A DNA stretch of 64,000 nt, taken from Modicisalibacter xianhensis (GTDB lineage: Bacteria > Pseudomonadota > Gammaproteobacteria > Pseudomonadales > Halomonadaceae). Where the stretch lies: positions 275,589 through 339,588 of the forward strand of contig NZ_FOPY01000003.1 of NCBI RefSeq assembly GCF_900113605.1, written 5' to 3'. The notes beneath the pieces were generated by a model. That model was given only the letters and a program-made list of their open reading frames with translations. It did not search any database and was not told where the DNA came from. Positions 17,645 to 26,664 of the stretch are shown here, piece after piece; within the stretch, counting starts at the first letter, position 1; every line of letters starts with the position of its first letter. The position numbers and the translations under genes are program-made.

Positions 17645-18790
17645 ATGCCTGTTGATCCCGACATCCAATGGGTGGACACCCCTGATGCCTTGAACCAAGC
17701 CTGCGAGGCGCTGGCAACGGTGTCGTTCCTGGCCGTGGATACCGAGTTTATCCGCGAGTCCAGTTTCCACCCGATTCCTGCCTTGATCCAGTTGACGGGA
17801 GGCGACACGGTATATCTGGTCGACCCCCAGGCGCTGGAAGCCAATGATGCCATGCGTCGCCTGCTGGGCCGGGAAGGGCCGGTCAAGCTGCTGCATGCCT
17901 GCAGCGAAGACCTGGAAGTGCTGGCCAAGTGGTCCGGTGTCATCGTGCAGCCAATGATCGATACCCAGCTGGCTCAGGGCATGCTGGGCGAGACACCGGC
18001 CATGGGCTATCAGCGCCTGGTCGAACACTGGACGGGAGATGTCCTGCCAAAGGACGAGACGCGTTCCGACTGGCTTGAGCGCCCATTGAGCGATGCGCAG
18101 TGTCGCTACGCTGCACTGGATGTGGTCTATCTCCTGCCGATCTGGCAGTTGCAGCGCCAGGCGTTGGAAGAAAGGGGCCGCCTGACATGGCTCGAGGCTG
18201 ACTGTGGCGAACTCGTCAGCCAGGCCCAGCGCAGTGACGAAAACGATGAAGAATGGTATCGACGGCATCGCCAGCTGTGGCGGCTGGATCCGCGCTCGGT
18301 TGCCGCCTACCAGCGGTTGACGGCATGGCGCGAAGCCCAGGTGCGCCAGCGCGACATGCCGCGGAACTGGCTGGTCAGTGACAAAGTGCTGTACTCCATC
18401 GCCGAGTCGCTGCCCGCCAATCGTTATGAGCTGGCACAGGTGGAAGGGGTCAAGCCGACCCTGGTCAAGAGCGAGGGAGACGTCTTGCTGGCTATCCTAC
18501 GCGAAGTGATCCATCTCGAGCCGGAAGCGCTGCCGACGGCCTTGCCCTCGCCGATGTCGGGCCCATTCAAGCGTCGCCTGAAGCGGCTCAAGGGCTGCGT
18601 CAGCGAGACCGCCGATCGGCTGGGTGTTGCACCGGAACTACTGGCACGGCGGCGTGACCTCGAAGCGCTGGTCGTGGCCGACCTGGAGCAATTGCCATTG
18701 CCGCTACCCGATGGGTGGCGGGGCGAACTGCTTACTGAACCCTTCGAAAAGGCGCTGGAAGCCATTGCCAGTGAAGTCGAGAGGAACTGA
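17645..18790 (+). CDS. rnd: Ribonuclease D
   Basis: A 381-residue 3'-5' exoribonuclease of the DEDDy family. The catalytic motifs are AVDTEF (Exo I), HACSEDLEVL (Exo II) and the Tyr-containing CRYAALDVVYLLPIW (Exo III). An HRDC domain follows (about residues 215-290: RLTAWREAQVRQRDMPRNWLV). It trims tRNA precursors and other stable RNA. It starts 36 bp after recR and is followed by ycgL after 1 bp, so they are probably co-transcribed. Confidence 0.95.
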   Translation: MPVDPDIQWVDTPDALNQACEALATVSFLAVDTEFIRESSFHPIPALIQLTGGDTVYLVDPQALEANDAMRRLLGREGPVKLLHACSEDLEVLAKWSGVIVQPMIDTQLAQGMLGETPAMGYQRLVEHWTGDVLPKDETRSDWLERPLSDAQCRYAALDVVYLLPIWQLQRQALEERGRLTWLEADCGELVSQAQRSDENDEEWYRRHRQLWRLDPRSVAAYQRLTAWREAQVRQRDMPRNWLVSDKVLYSIAESLPANRYELAQVEGVKPTLVKSEGDVLLAILREVIHLEPEALPTALPSPMSGPFKRRLKRLKGCVSETADRLGVAPELLARRRDLEALVVADLEQLPLPLPDGWRGELLTEPFEKALEAIASEVERN

Positions 18791-18791
18791 C

Positions 18792-19082
18792 ATGCGCAAG
18801 ATGGTTTGCGAAATCTTCAAGAGTCCCCTGAAGGATGAAATGTATCTTTACGTGGACAAGCGTCACGGCTTGCAGGATGTGCCGGAAGCCTTGCTCGAAC
18901 GCTTTGGGAAGCCAGTGTCGGTGATGACGATGATCCTGACCGAGGATAAGGTCCTGGCGCGTGCCGAGGCGAGCAGGATCATGGCGGCGATCGATGACAA
19001 GGGATTCTACCTGCAGATGCCGCCAGCCAAGGAAGAATATCTGCTCGATCTGTATCGTACCCCGACGCAGGCCAGATACTGA
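18792..19082 (+). CDS. ycgL: YcgL domain protein
   Basis: A 96-residue protein of the YcgL family (RKMVCEIFKSPLKDEMYLYV, then VPEALLERFGKPVSVMTMILT). The start at 18792 is used because it follows the rnd stop directly and matches the family N-terminus; the longer open frame upstream lies inside rnd. Biochemical function is unknown. The rnd-ycgL-ycgN order is common in gammaproteobacteria. It overlaps the next gene by one base. Confidence 0.93.
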   Translation: MRKMVCEIFKSPLKDEMYLYVDKRHGLQDVPEALLERFGKPVSVMTMILTEDKVLARAEASRIMAAIDDKGFYLQMPPAKEEYLLDLYRTPTQARY

Positions 19083-19531
19083 TGCGTGAGCGATTCTGGG
19101 AACGTTTTCCGCTCGAGTCGATGGATGACGAAGAATGGGAAGCGCTCTGCGACGGTTGTGGACAGTGCTGCCTGCTCAAGCTCGAAGATGAGGACAGTGG
19201 CGATGTCGTCACCCTCGATCTTGCCTGCCGTCTACTGGACATTGCTCAGTGTCGTTGCAGTGATTACTCCAACCGTTTTTCACGCGTGCCAGGCTGCACC
19301 AAGCTTAGCCTGGATAACTTGCCGGCGTTTCGCTGGCTCCCCGACACTTGCGCCTATCGGCGCTTGCACGAAGGGCGTGGATTGACTGACTGGCATCCGC
19401 TGGTCACTGGTGATCGCGCAAGCGTGCAGCGAGCCGGGGTGGGCGTGGCACACTTTGCGGTTCCGGAAGGCAGCGTGCCCGACGACGAGCTTGAAGACCA
19501 TATCATTGCCGTGCTGCCCATAGCTGATTGA
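19082..19531 (+). CDS. ycgN: YcgN/YkgJ family cysteine-cluster protein
   Basis: A 149-residue protein of the UPF0260 (YcgN) family. It has the cysteine cluster typical of these putative metal- or Fe-S-binding proteins: CDGCGQCCLLKL near residue 22, then further cysteines in LDIAQCRCSDYSNR and VPGCTKL. The C-terminal part (DWHPLVTGDRASVQRAG) is also characteristic. The reaction is unknown. It starts on the stop codon of ycgL and is followed by a strong terminator. Confidence 0.93.
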   Translation: MRERFWERFPLESMDDEEWEALCDGCGQCCLLKLEDEDSGDVVTLDLACRLLDIAQCRCSDYSNRFSRVPGCTKLSLDNLPAFRWLPDTCAYRRLHEGRGLTDWHPLVTGDRASVQRAGVGVAHFAVPEGSVPDDELEDHIIAVLPIAD

Positions 19532-19556
19532 CCCAGCCCGAAGGCCCAGCCGGATA

Positions 19557-19590
19557 GACCCGGCCATGCTCGCCATGGCTGGGTCTTTTT
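19557..19590 (+). terminator. Rho-independent terminator after ycgN
   Basis: GACCCGGCCATG pairs with CATGGCTGGGTC (one mismatch) around a short loop and is followed by TTTTT at 19586-19590. It ends the rnd-ycgL-ycgN unit and lies before the convergent ptrB gene. Confidence 0.88.
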
Positions 19591-19604
19591 CGTTCATGAA
19601 CTGG

Positions 19605-21659
19605 TCACTGCTCGCCTTTGCCCAGCGCCCAGAGTATGAAGGCATCTTGCCGGGCAACGTCTCTCCATGCCTTGAAGCGACCCGACGCGCCGCCATGGCC
19701 CGAAGTCATGTCGGTACGCAGCAGAACCGGCCCACGCGCCGTACCCAACTCGCTGAGGCGGGCATAGAGCTTGGCCGGCTCCCAGTAAGGTACCCGTGAG
19801 TCGTGCCAGCTGCCCTGCAGGAACACGCTGGGGTAGGGGCGTGCGGCCAGGTTATCGAGCGGCGAATAGGCATGGATGCGTCGCCGCGCATCGGGCTCGT
19901 CGGGGTTGCCCCACTCGGTATATTCCGCTGTCGTCAAAGGCAGGTCGGGATTCTCCATGGTGCGCAGTACATCAACGAAGGGAACATCGAGCACGGCGGC
20001 ACAGAACGCTTCGGGATCGAGATTCAGGCTGGCACCGACCAGTAGCCCACCGGCACTTGCACCGTAGGCGGCAATGCGATGCCCATCGGCCAGTTCGGAT
20101 GTGACCAATGCATCGCGGGCCGCAAGAAAGTCACGAAAGCTGTTTTCCTTGTGCTCGAGCTTGCCGGCCAGGTACCAGGGTTCGCCGCGGTCGCCACCGC
20201 CCCTGACATGGGCGACGGCGAATGCCACGCCGCGCTCGAGGAGTTCGAGGCGGGCCACCGAGAACCAAGGGTCGAGCACCTCGCCATAAGCGCCGTATCC
20301 ATAGAGCAGAGTTGGCAGAGGATGCGTGCCGAGCAAGTCGGCACGAGCCACTACCGACACCGGGATACGCTCGCCGTCATGGGCGATGGCCCAGATGCGC
20401 CGGCAGACGAGCGCCTCGGGAAGGAGGCTGCCGTGGATCGGCATGCGCTTCAATAGCTTGCGTTCATCGCTGTCGAGGTCATGTTCGACCCAACGTGCCG
20501 GCAAGGTGAAGGATTCCTCGCGAAGGCGCAGGCGCCGCGAGAAAAAGTCAGGGGTATCGCCCAGCATCAGGCTGCAGGGGGTATCGGCCAGAGGCAGGTA
20601 GCGGTCTTCGCCGATGGTGTGTCGGGCATCGAAGGCCAGGACGCGCAGCAGCACCTGGGCTTGTTCGTGATCGCGCTCGGTGAGCACCAGGCCCCAATCG
20701 AAGGCATCGACCCCTTCCAAGGTATGGTCCTGGCGATGGTCGAGCAGTGGCTGCCAGTGGGCGGGGTTGCGTTCATCGGCGACATCGAGCCGAAAGTGCG
20801 GGGCAGCGCGGTTATGCAGAATGTAAAAGTGTCCGGGACGATGCTCGATGCTGTATTCGACGCCATTCTCGCGAGGGCGGATGCAACTCGGGGGAGTCGC
20901 TGGTGAAAGCGCTGGTATCAGATGGCATTCTGAAGTGTCCTTGGAGGCAGTTTCCAGTACCAGCCAAGCCTTCGAGCGTGTCTTGCCCAGGCCGACCCAG
21001 AATTCGGGGTCGGGCTCCTCGAAAATGCATGTCGGCGTTTCGTCATCCCGGGTTACACGCCAAACGCTAGAGGGACGCTGCGTGGCATCGTAGCGCGTGA
21101 AAAGCAGGGTCCGGTTGTCCTCCGCCCAGGTCAGCTCGGGGCCAATGTCCGTCAGCATTCGGTGTGGCTCGCCATCGGGCAAGCGGCGCAGGTTAAGCTC
21201 GAAGAATTCGTCGCCTCGGCGATCCTCGGTCCAGGCAAGCCAGCCTTCATCGGGTGAAATTGCCAGATCGCCAAGCTCCAGATAGTGATGCTCGCTGGAA
21301 CGCTGCTCAAGATCGAGCAGGCACTCACGTTGGTCAGGATGCTGGTTAGGGTGGCGCCACCACACCGGATAGTCGGCATCCGCCGCGGTCTCGCTCCAGT
21401 AGGTGTAGCGTGCCAATGGTGTCTTCAACCCGTCGACGGCCAGCTCCCGGCGCGCCAGATGGCCTTGATATAACGCTTCCATCAAGGGTTCGAGTGATGA
21501 CAGTGTCTCATCGCTCTGCGCATTCACGGCTTCCAGAAAACGGCGAACCTCGGGGTCGTCACGGTTTTCCAGCCAGTGCCAGTCGGGATCGTCGGCACGC
21601 GCGAAGCGGGCAACAGGTGATTCGATGTTCGACGAATGGATCGGCGGCTGTGCTTTCAT
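19605..21659 (-). CDS. ptrB: Protease II (oligopeptidase B)
   Basis: A 684-residue prolyl oligopeptidase family serine peptidase that cuts peptides after Lys/Arg. It has an N-terminal beta-propeller and a C-terminal alpha/beta hydrolase domain with the nucleophile in AAYGASAGGLLVG, the acid in GSWHDSRVPYWEPAK and the histidine in DMTSGHGGASGRF. The segment FAVAHVRGGGDRGEPWY matches oligopeptidase B. The start MKAQPPIHSSN at 21659 gives the usual length; the longer frame to 21755 would run into the divergent gene. No strong ribosome-binding site is seen before either start. Confidence 0.9.
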   Translation of the reverse strand: MKAQPPIHSSNIESPVARFARADDPDWHWLENRDDPEVRRFLEAVNAQSDETLSSLEPLMEALYQGHLARRELAVDGLKTPLARYTYWSETAADADYPVWWRHPNQHPDQRECLLDLEQRSSEHHYLELGDLAISPDEGWLAWTEDRRGDEFFELNLRRLPDGEPHRMLTDIGPELTWAEDNRTLLFTRYDATQRPSSVWRVTRDDETPTCIFEEPDPEFWVGLGKTRSKAWLVLETASKDTSECHLIPALSPATPPSCIRPRENGVEYSIEHRPGHFYILHNRAAPHFRLDVADERNPAHWQPLLDHRQDHTLEGVDAFDWGLVLTERDHEQAQVLLRVLAFDARHTIGEDRYLPLADTPCSLMLGDTPDFFSRRLRLREESFTLPARWVEHDLDSDERKLLKRMPIHGSLLPEALVCRRIWAIAHDGERIPVSVVARADLLGTHPLPTLLYGYGAYGEVLDPWFSVARLELLERGVAFAVAHVRGGGDRGEPWYLAGKLEHKENSFRDFLAARDALVTSELADGHRIAAYGASAGGLLVGASLNLDPEAFCAAVLDVPFVDVLRTMENPDLPLTTAEYTEWGNPDEPDARRRIHAYSPLDNLAARPYPSVFLQGSWHDSRVPYWEPAKLYARLSELGTARGPVLLRTDMTSGHGGASGRFKAWRDVARQDAFILWALGKGEQ

Positions 21660-21706
21660 TGGGTGCGGTGTACCATGATGGGCAAATGAGTCAAGGAAAT
21701 AAGCTG

Positions 21707-22135
21707 ATGCTAATATCCGATTCCATACCATTGCTATGGCTGTGCTACGTGGCATTGTCGCTCGTTGTCCTGCTGACTGGCTACCTTGCCATTCGTTGGT
21801 TGCCGCGATTGCCGAAATTTGCCATTACAGGAGTAGTGGCCGGCCTGGTGTGGGTGCCTGCCGGTTTCACCTTGACCCGGCTGGAGGGGCAGGCCACCTA
21901 TGAAGGCCTGGCGCCGGCCGTCGTGGTATCCAGCGTGGCGTTCCTGCAGCACGATAGTGAGGCCATGCAAGGCGCAATGACATTGCTGCTGCTGGGAGCA
22001 GGCATCGGTGCGGCGCTGGGCGTGATGCTATGGGCGGCGCTGAGACGTCGCGCCGACGATGATAATGATGACGCAGGGGAACGCGGTGACCCGGTCAGAG
22101 CCGCTCAGGATCGCCGGGAGCCGTCGATAAGATAA
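21707..22135 (+). CDS. Small membrane protein, unknown function
   Basis: A 142-residue protein with three hydrophobic segments (about residues 7-30, 38-56 and 92-113) and a charged C-terminal tail (RRRADDDNDDAGERGD). The start at 21707 is chosen for AAGGA 9 nt upstream. I do not recognise the family. It lies 9 bp before the gene for a von Willebrand A protein and is probably co-transcribed with it and the amidotransferase gene. Confidence 0.75.
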   Translation: MLISDSIPLLWLCYVALSLVVLLTGYLAIRWLPRLPKFAITGVVAGLVWVPAGFTLTRLEGQATYEGLAPAVVVSSVAFLQHDSEAMQGAMTLLLLGAGIGAALGVMLWAALRRRADDDNDDAGERGDPVRAAQDRREPSIR

Positions 22136-22144
22136 GGAAACTCG

Positions 22145-23947
22145 ATGCGAAGTTTGATCGCTGCGATAGTCGTATCGCTATTGGCCTGGGCTGGCCAGGG
22201 ATGGGCCCAGGAGCGCCCCGATGTACGCCTGCTGGTGGATGTCTCCGGCAGCATGAAGCAGAACGATCCCAACCGGTTGAGCGGGAGCGGCCTGGAGCTG
22301 CTGGTGTCGCTGATGCCATCCGGGGTAAGCAGCGGTCTCTGGACGTTTGGCAGCGACGTGTCGAACATCCTTCCCACCACTCAGGTGGATCCGGCCTGGC
22401 GCCAGCGGGCCTTGGCATTGAAACCCGCACTCGTCGACTATCAGCAATATACCGATATCGAGCAGGCCATTCGCACGGTCGCCAATGCTCGACCGGCATC
22501 CGGGGAAAGGCATCTGATCCTGCTGACTGACGGTGTGGTCGACGTACCGGCACCGCGTGGCGACAAGCGGGCCGCCGATGCTGCGTCACGGCGCCGTCTG
22601 CTCGAGGACTTAGCTCCTGAATTGGCCGAGCAGGGCGTGGTAATCCATACGATCGCCTTTTCGCCCGGCGTCGATCTGTCACTGGTCGAACAGTTATCGA
22701 CGATGACTAGCGGGCTGGTCACAGTGGCGGAGAACCCGGAAGCGCTGCTGCGTGCCTTTCTCGATGTGCTCGATCGCATCTTCCCGGTCGATCAGGTGCC
22801 TTTGCAGGAAAATCGCTTCACCATCGACGATCGGGTCGATTCCTTCTCGGCGCTATTGTTCCATGAGCCTGGCGAATCGGGACTGACGCTGATTGGACCC
22901 GGTGGGCAGCGCTATAGTGCAGAGGATCATCCCGAGTCTATCCAGTGGCAGGCTCAGGATCGCTTCGACGTGATTACCGTGACATCACCCGAGGCCGGGG
23001 AATGGCGCATCGAAGGAGAGATCGGCGGCGATAGCCGCATCAATATCGACTCATCCTTGACGCTGCGCACGCGTGAACTGCCCACGACCCTGTACCAGGG
23101 GTTCCAGACGCCAATCGAGGCCTGGATGGAGTCCAAGGGGACCCCGTTGACCGAAGAGCAGGCCGTCGGGCTCGAGATTGTCGCCGAGTTGCGTACCACG
23201 AACGGCGATGTCATCGAAGCCGTGCCGCTGCAGCGTGAAAACGGGCACTATCAGGGGACGCTGCCATCGCTGGAGACGTTGGGCAATGCACGCCTGTCGG
23301 TCACAGCCGAGGGCGAGGGGTATATTCGGCAGTTGCATCAGGCAGTCAACATCCTGCCGGCCATCGAGGCCCGGCTCGATGAGGAGGCTGGGCGCGTCAT
23401 TCTGCGCTCCGAGCATCCACATATCGACGTGGACAACACCACCATAGAGGCGCAGCTCCAGGGTGAATCGCTCATGGCGGCACCGGTCGACGCCAAGCGC
23501 TGGCGCATTGTCCTGCCTCAGATCGATCCCAATGTCAGCGTGCCGATCACGCTCACTGCCCGTGTCGAGCTTGGAGGAGAAACCCGTGTTTTGAACTTGC
23601 CTGACTTGCAGCTCAACGCCGACGCCGGGACCGGCCTGGAAAGCGTCGGCTTTGGCGACGGGCTCAGCGGGCAGGCGTTGCCGGGGCAGGAGGCGCCGCC
23701 CCCCGAGCAGCCCTCGCTGGCCGATCGTTTCAGTGCGCTACTAAACCGGGCAGCCAATGCACTGCCGCAACAGGCGCAGGAGTTCTGGGAGGACAACCCC
23801 AGGCTGCAACAGTACTTTCAGGAACACCGCATGGCGCCCTGGTTCTGGCTGACCGCCGTGATTGCGGTCCTTGTGCTATTGATCGTGCAGCGTCGGCGCG
23901 TGTTGCATCGCCGTCGCGCAGTGCGTCGGGAGGAACCGCATGTGTGA
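22145..23947 (+). CDS. Exported von Willebrand factor A domain protein (TIGR03503-like)
   Basis: A 600-residue protein with a signal peptide (cut after GWA near residue 21), a VWA domain from about residue 24 to 200 with a MIDAS motif D32-V-S34-G-S36, then beta-rich domains, a proline-rich linker, and one C-terminal transmembrane helix (about residues 567-585) followed by a very basic tail. It is therefore probably anchored in the inner membrane facing the periplasm. The domain layout resembles the TIGR03503 family, whose role is unknown. Its stop overlaps the start of the amidotransferase gene by 8 bp. Confidence 0.85.
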   Translation: MRSLIAAIVVSLLAWAGQGWAQERPDVRLLVDVSGSMKQNDPNRLSGSGLELLVSLMPSGVSSGLWTFGSDVSNILPTTQVDPAWRQRALALKPALVDYQQYTDIEQAIRTVANARPASGERHLILLTDGVVDVPAPRGDKRAADAASRRRLLEDLAPELAEQGVVIHTIAFSPGVDLSLVEQLSTMTSGLVTVAENPEALLRAFLDVLDRIFPVDQVPLQENRFTIDDRVDSFSALLFHEPGESGLTLIGPGGQRYSAEDHPESIQWQAQDRFDVITVTSPEAGEWRIEGEIGGDSRINIDSSLTLRTRELPTTLYQGFQTPIEAWMESKGTPLTEEQAVGLEIVAELRTTNGDVIEAVPLQRENGHYQGTLPSLETLGNARLSVTAEGEGYIRQLHQAVNILPAIEARLDEEAGRVILRSEHPHIDVDNTTIEAQLQGESLMAAPVDAKRWRIVLPQIDPNVSVPITLTARVELGGETRVLNLPDLQLNADAGTGLESVGFGDGLSGQALPGQEAPPPEQPSLADRFSALLNRAANALPQQAQEFWEDNPRLQQYFQEHRMAPWFWLTAVIAVLVLLIVQRRRVLHRRRAVRREEPHV

Positions 23948-24752
23948 GTTGCTGGGCATGAGCGCCAACGTGCCCACCGATATCTGTTTCAGTCTGACCG
24001 GGTTTCTGCATCGCGGTGGCGGCACCGGCCCGCATCGTGATGGGTGGGGAATTGCCTTTTACGAGGAAGGGGGCTACCGCGATTTTCGCGATCCGCATCC
24101 CTCGGTCGATTCGCCCATAGCCCGTTTGATCCGTGACTACCCGATCAAATCGCATGTCGTGATCAGCCATATCCGCCAGGCCAACGTGGGTGGCGTGCGC
24201 CTGGCCAATACCCATCCATTCACACGCGAAATGTGGGGGCGGCAGTGGTGCTATGCGCATAACGGCCAATTGAAGGGCTGGGAAGCGCTTGGCTTGCCAT
24301 TTTACGCCCCGGTCGGCTCGACCGACAGCGAGCATGCATTCTGCTGGTTGATGGGGGAGTTGAGGCAACGTTTCCCCACGCCCCCGGCACAACCTGAGCG
24401 TCTCTGGGAAGCATTACACGAGCTCTGCGAGCACCTGCGCACGCTGGGCGTGTTCAATCTATTGCTCTCGGATGGGTATTACCTGTATTGCTTCTGCTCG
24501 ACGAAGCTGGCCCACATCACGCGGCGTGCGCCTTTCGGCAAGGCACAGCTCAGCGATATCGAGATGGTGGTCGATTTCATCGAACATACCACCTGCCATG
24601 ATGTGGTCTCCGTGATTGCCACCGAACCATTGACTGACAATGAGCGCTGGTGCCGCATGGAGCCGGGCGAAATGCTGGTATGGCGGCATGGCGAAATACA
24701 GGCGCGCTATGTCTCACGGATGACAGCTGAGGCTCCGCTGGTCAGTAAGTGA
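23940..24752 (+). CDS. Class II glutamine amidotransferase (YafJ-like)
   Basis: A 270-residue protein starting [12 protein letters not shown]: the N-terminal cysteine (C2 after Met removal) is the nucleophile of class II (Ntn) glutaminases. Further motifs are [28 protein letters not shown] and [10 protein letters not shown]. No synthase domain follows, so it is a stand-alone glutaminase-like protein as in E. coli YafJ. It could release ammonia from glutamine or a gamma-glutamyl compound; the substrate is unknown. It overlaps the VWA gene and ends in a palindrome. Confidence 0.9.
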   Translation: MCELLGMSANVPTDICFSLTGFLHRGGGTGPHRDGWGIAFYEEGGYRDFRDPHPSVDSPIARLIRDYPIKSHVVISHIRQANVGGVRLANTHPFTREMWGRQWCYAHNGQLKGWEALGLPFYAPVGSTDSEHAFCWLMGELRQRFPTPPAQPERLWEALHELCEHLRTLGVFNLLLSDGYYLYCFCSTKLAHITRRAPFGKAQLSDIEMVVDFIEHTTCHDVVSVIATEPLTDNERWCRMEPGEMLVWRHGEIQARYVSRMTAEAPLVSK

Positions 24753-24800
24753 ACGATTGTTTCAATCGTTCGTTTTACAGTGGGCCGGGCTTGTTATAAG
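24751..24800 (+). promoter_or_regulatory. Palindrome and promoter upstream of fadD
   Basis: Perfect 9-bp arms GAACGATTG and CAATCGTTC flank TTT at 24751-24771. Directly after it lie a weak -35 (TTTTAC, 24773) and a -10 (TATAAG, 24795-24800) 16 bp apart. It may be an operator for a fatty-acid regulator or a weak terminator for the preceding gene; the lack of a T run favours the operator. Confidence 0.45.
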
Positions 24801-24912
24801 GTGCGACTAATGCATGGATTCGCTGTCCAAGTCATGGGACGAATGCCATTTCCCTACCGATTTCGAGATAACAAGAGACCGATATCGATCGGTTCACTGC
24901 GGAGAACAGTCC

Positions 24913-26568
24913 ATGAATCAGCACGCCAATGCCCCTGTCCTTTCCGGCCCCGCCCTCGAAGGGCTGGAGGATTACGCCTCGATCATGGATGTCTTCCATG
25001 CCTCGGTCAGGCGCTTCGCCGATAAACCGGCCTTCAGTTGCATGGGCAAAACACTGAGCTATGCCGAGCTGGATCAACTATCCGGTGATTTTGCCGCTTG
25101 GTTGCAGCACGAGACCGATCTCGAACCGGGTGACCGGATCGCCATTCAACTACCTAACCTGCTTCAGTTCCCGATTGCCGTATTTGGTGCCCTGCGTGCC
25201 GGCCTGGTGATCGTCAACACCAACCCGCTCTATACCGAGCGGGAGATGCAACACCAATTCTCGGATTCTGGCGCCAAGGCCATTCTGATTCTGGCTAACA
25301 TGGCGGACAAGCTGGAGCGGGTCATTGCGCGTACCAAGATTCGCCATGTCCTGATCACCCAGATCGGCGACATACATGGCTTTCCCAAGCGCTTGCTGAT
25401 CAACGCGGCGGTCAAGCACCTGAAGAAAATGGTACCGCGTTACTCGTTGCCGATGGCGGTGGGCTTTCGACAGGCGCTATCCAAGGGGCGTAGCCTGGAG
25501 CACCGCGAGGTCGTGCGCCAGCAAGAGGATGTGGCTGCACTTCAATACACGGGCGGAACGACCGGGCTGGCCAAGGGCACGATGCTGACGCACTGCAACC
25601 TTGTCGCCAATATGTTGCAGTCGCGCGCGGTGATTTCCGATGTGCTGGGCGAGGGCTGTGAAACGGTGATAGCACCGTTGCCGGTCTACCACATCTATAC
25701 GTTTACCGTGAATTGTCTGTTCATGATGGAGACTGGCAACCACACCGTCCTCATACCCAACCCGCGCGATATCGATGGATTCATAAAGACGTTGAAGACC
25801 ACGAAATACACCGGCTTCGTGGGTCTGAATACTCTCTTCAACGCGTTATGCAACCGCGAGGACTTCCGCAGTCTGGATTTTTCCTCGCTCAAGCTGACCA
25901 TCTCGGGTGGCATGGCCCTGACCAAACCGGTCGCCAAGCGCTGGGAAGAGATTACGGGCTGCCCGGTAGCCGAAGGGTACGGCATGACCGAGACGTCGCC
26001 GGTGGTCTCTTTCAACCCGCCGCGCGCAATTCAACTGGGCACTATCGGCAAGCCGGTGCCCGGCACGTCGGTCAAGGTCGTCGATGGCGATGGCGAAGCT
26101 CTGCCCTTCGGTGAGGCCGGGGAGTTGTGCGTGAAAGGCCCTCAGGTCATGAGGGGGTACTGGAACCGTCCGGAGGATACGGCGGTGACGCTTGATGCGG
26201 AGGGCTGGATTCGTACCGGTGACATCGCCGTGCTGCAGGAGGACGGATATATACGGATCGTCGATCGCAAGAAGGACATGATCATCGTCTCGGGGTTCAA
26301 CGTCTATCCCAACGAGATCGAGGATGTCGTGGCAGGGCATCCCGACGTGATCGAGGCCTGTGCTGTGGGGGTCCCCGACGAGACCAATGGCGAAGTGATC
26401 AAGCTGTTCGTCGTCTCGCGCAACGAGGCGCTGGATGCCGAAACGCTGCGTCAGTGGTGCCGCAAGCAGTTGACTGCCTACAAGGTGCCCAAGCTGATCG
26501 AGTTTCGCGACGAACTACCCAAGACCAACGTCGGCAAGGTCTTGCGGCGCGAGCTTCGCGACGCCTGA
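24913..26568 (+). CDS. fadD: Long-chain fatty acid-CoA ligase
   Basis: A 551-residue acyl-adenylate-forming enzyme. It has the AMP-binding signature YTGGTTGLAKGTML, the motif YGMTETSP, the hinge region GWIRTGDIAVLQEDGYIRIVDRKKDMI and the C-terminal catalytic lysine region (KTNVGKVLRRELRD). It activates fatty acids to acyl-CoA for beta-oxidation. The start at 24913 follows GGAG by 8 nt and matches FadD length; the open frame extends upstream to 24814 without support. A terminator follows at 26604. Confidence 0.94.
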   Translation: MNQHANAPVLSGPALEGLEDYASIMDVFHASVRRFADKPAFSCMGKTLSYAELDQLSGDFAAWLQHETDLEPGDRIAIQLPNLLQFPIAVFGALRAGLVIVNTNPLYTEREMQHQFSDSGAKAILILANMADKLERVIARTKIRHVLITQIGDIHGFPKRLLINAAVKHLKKMVPRYSLPMAVGFRQALSKGRSLEHREVVRQQEDVAALQYTGGTTGLAKGTMLTHCNLVANMLQSRAVISDVLGEGCETVIAPLPVYHIYTFTVNCLFMMETGNHTVLIPNPRDIDGFIKTLKTTKYTGFVGLNTLFNALCNREDFRSLDFSSLKLTISGGMALTKPVAKRWEEITGCPVAEGYGMTETSPVVSFNPPRAIQLGTIGKPVPGTSVKVVDGDGEALPFGEAGELCVKGPQVMRGYWNRPEDTAVTLDAEGWIRTGDIAVLQEDGYIRIVDRKKDMIIVSGFNVYPNEIEDVVAGHPDVIEACAVGVPDETNGEVIKLFVVSRNEALDAETLRQWCRKQLTAYKVPKLIEFRDELPKTNVGKVLRRELRDA

Positions 26569-26603
26569 TTGCCGATTGGCCGCCGCCATCGCTCTGGCGG
26601 TAC

Positions 26604-26649
26604 AATAGCCTGTTCGCGCCGGCATGCCGACGCGAACAGGCTATTTTTA
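26604..26649 (+). terminator. Terminator after fadD, abutting hrpA
   Basis: A 15-bp perfect stem (AATAGCCTGTTCGCG with its complement at 26631-26645) closes over a loop that is itself a CGGCATGCCG palindrome, and is followed by TTTTT. It ends only 6 bp before the hrpA ribosome-binding site. A TACAAT hexamer (26601-26606) overlaps the 5' arm. Confidence 0.88.
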
Positions 26650-26664
26650 TGATGCGAGGATGAA

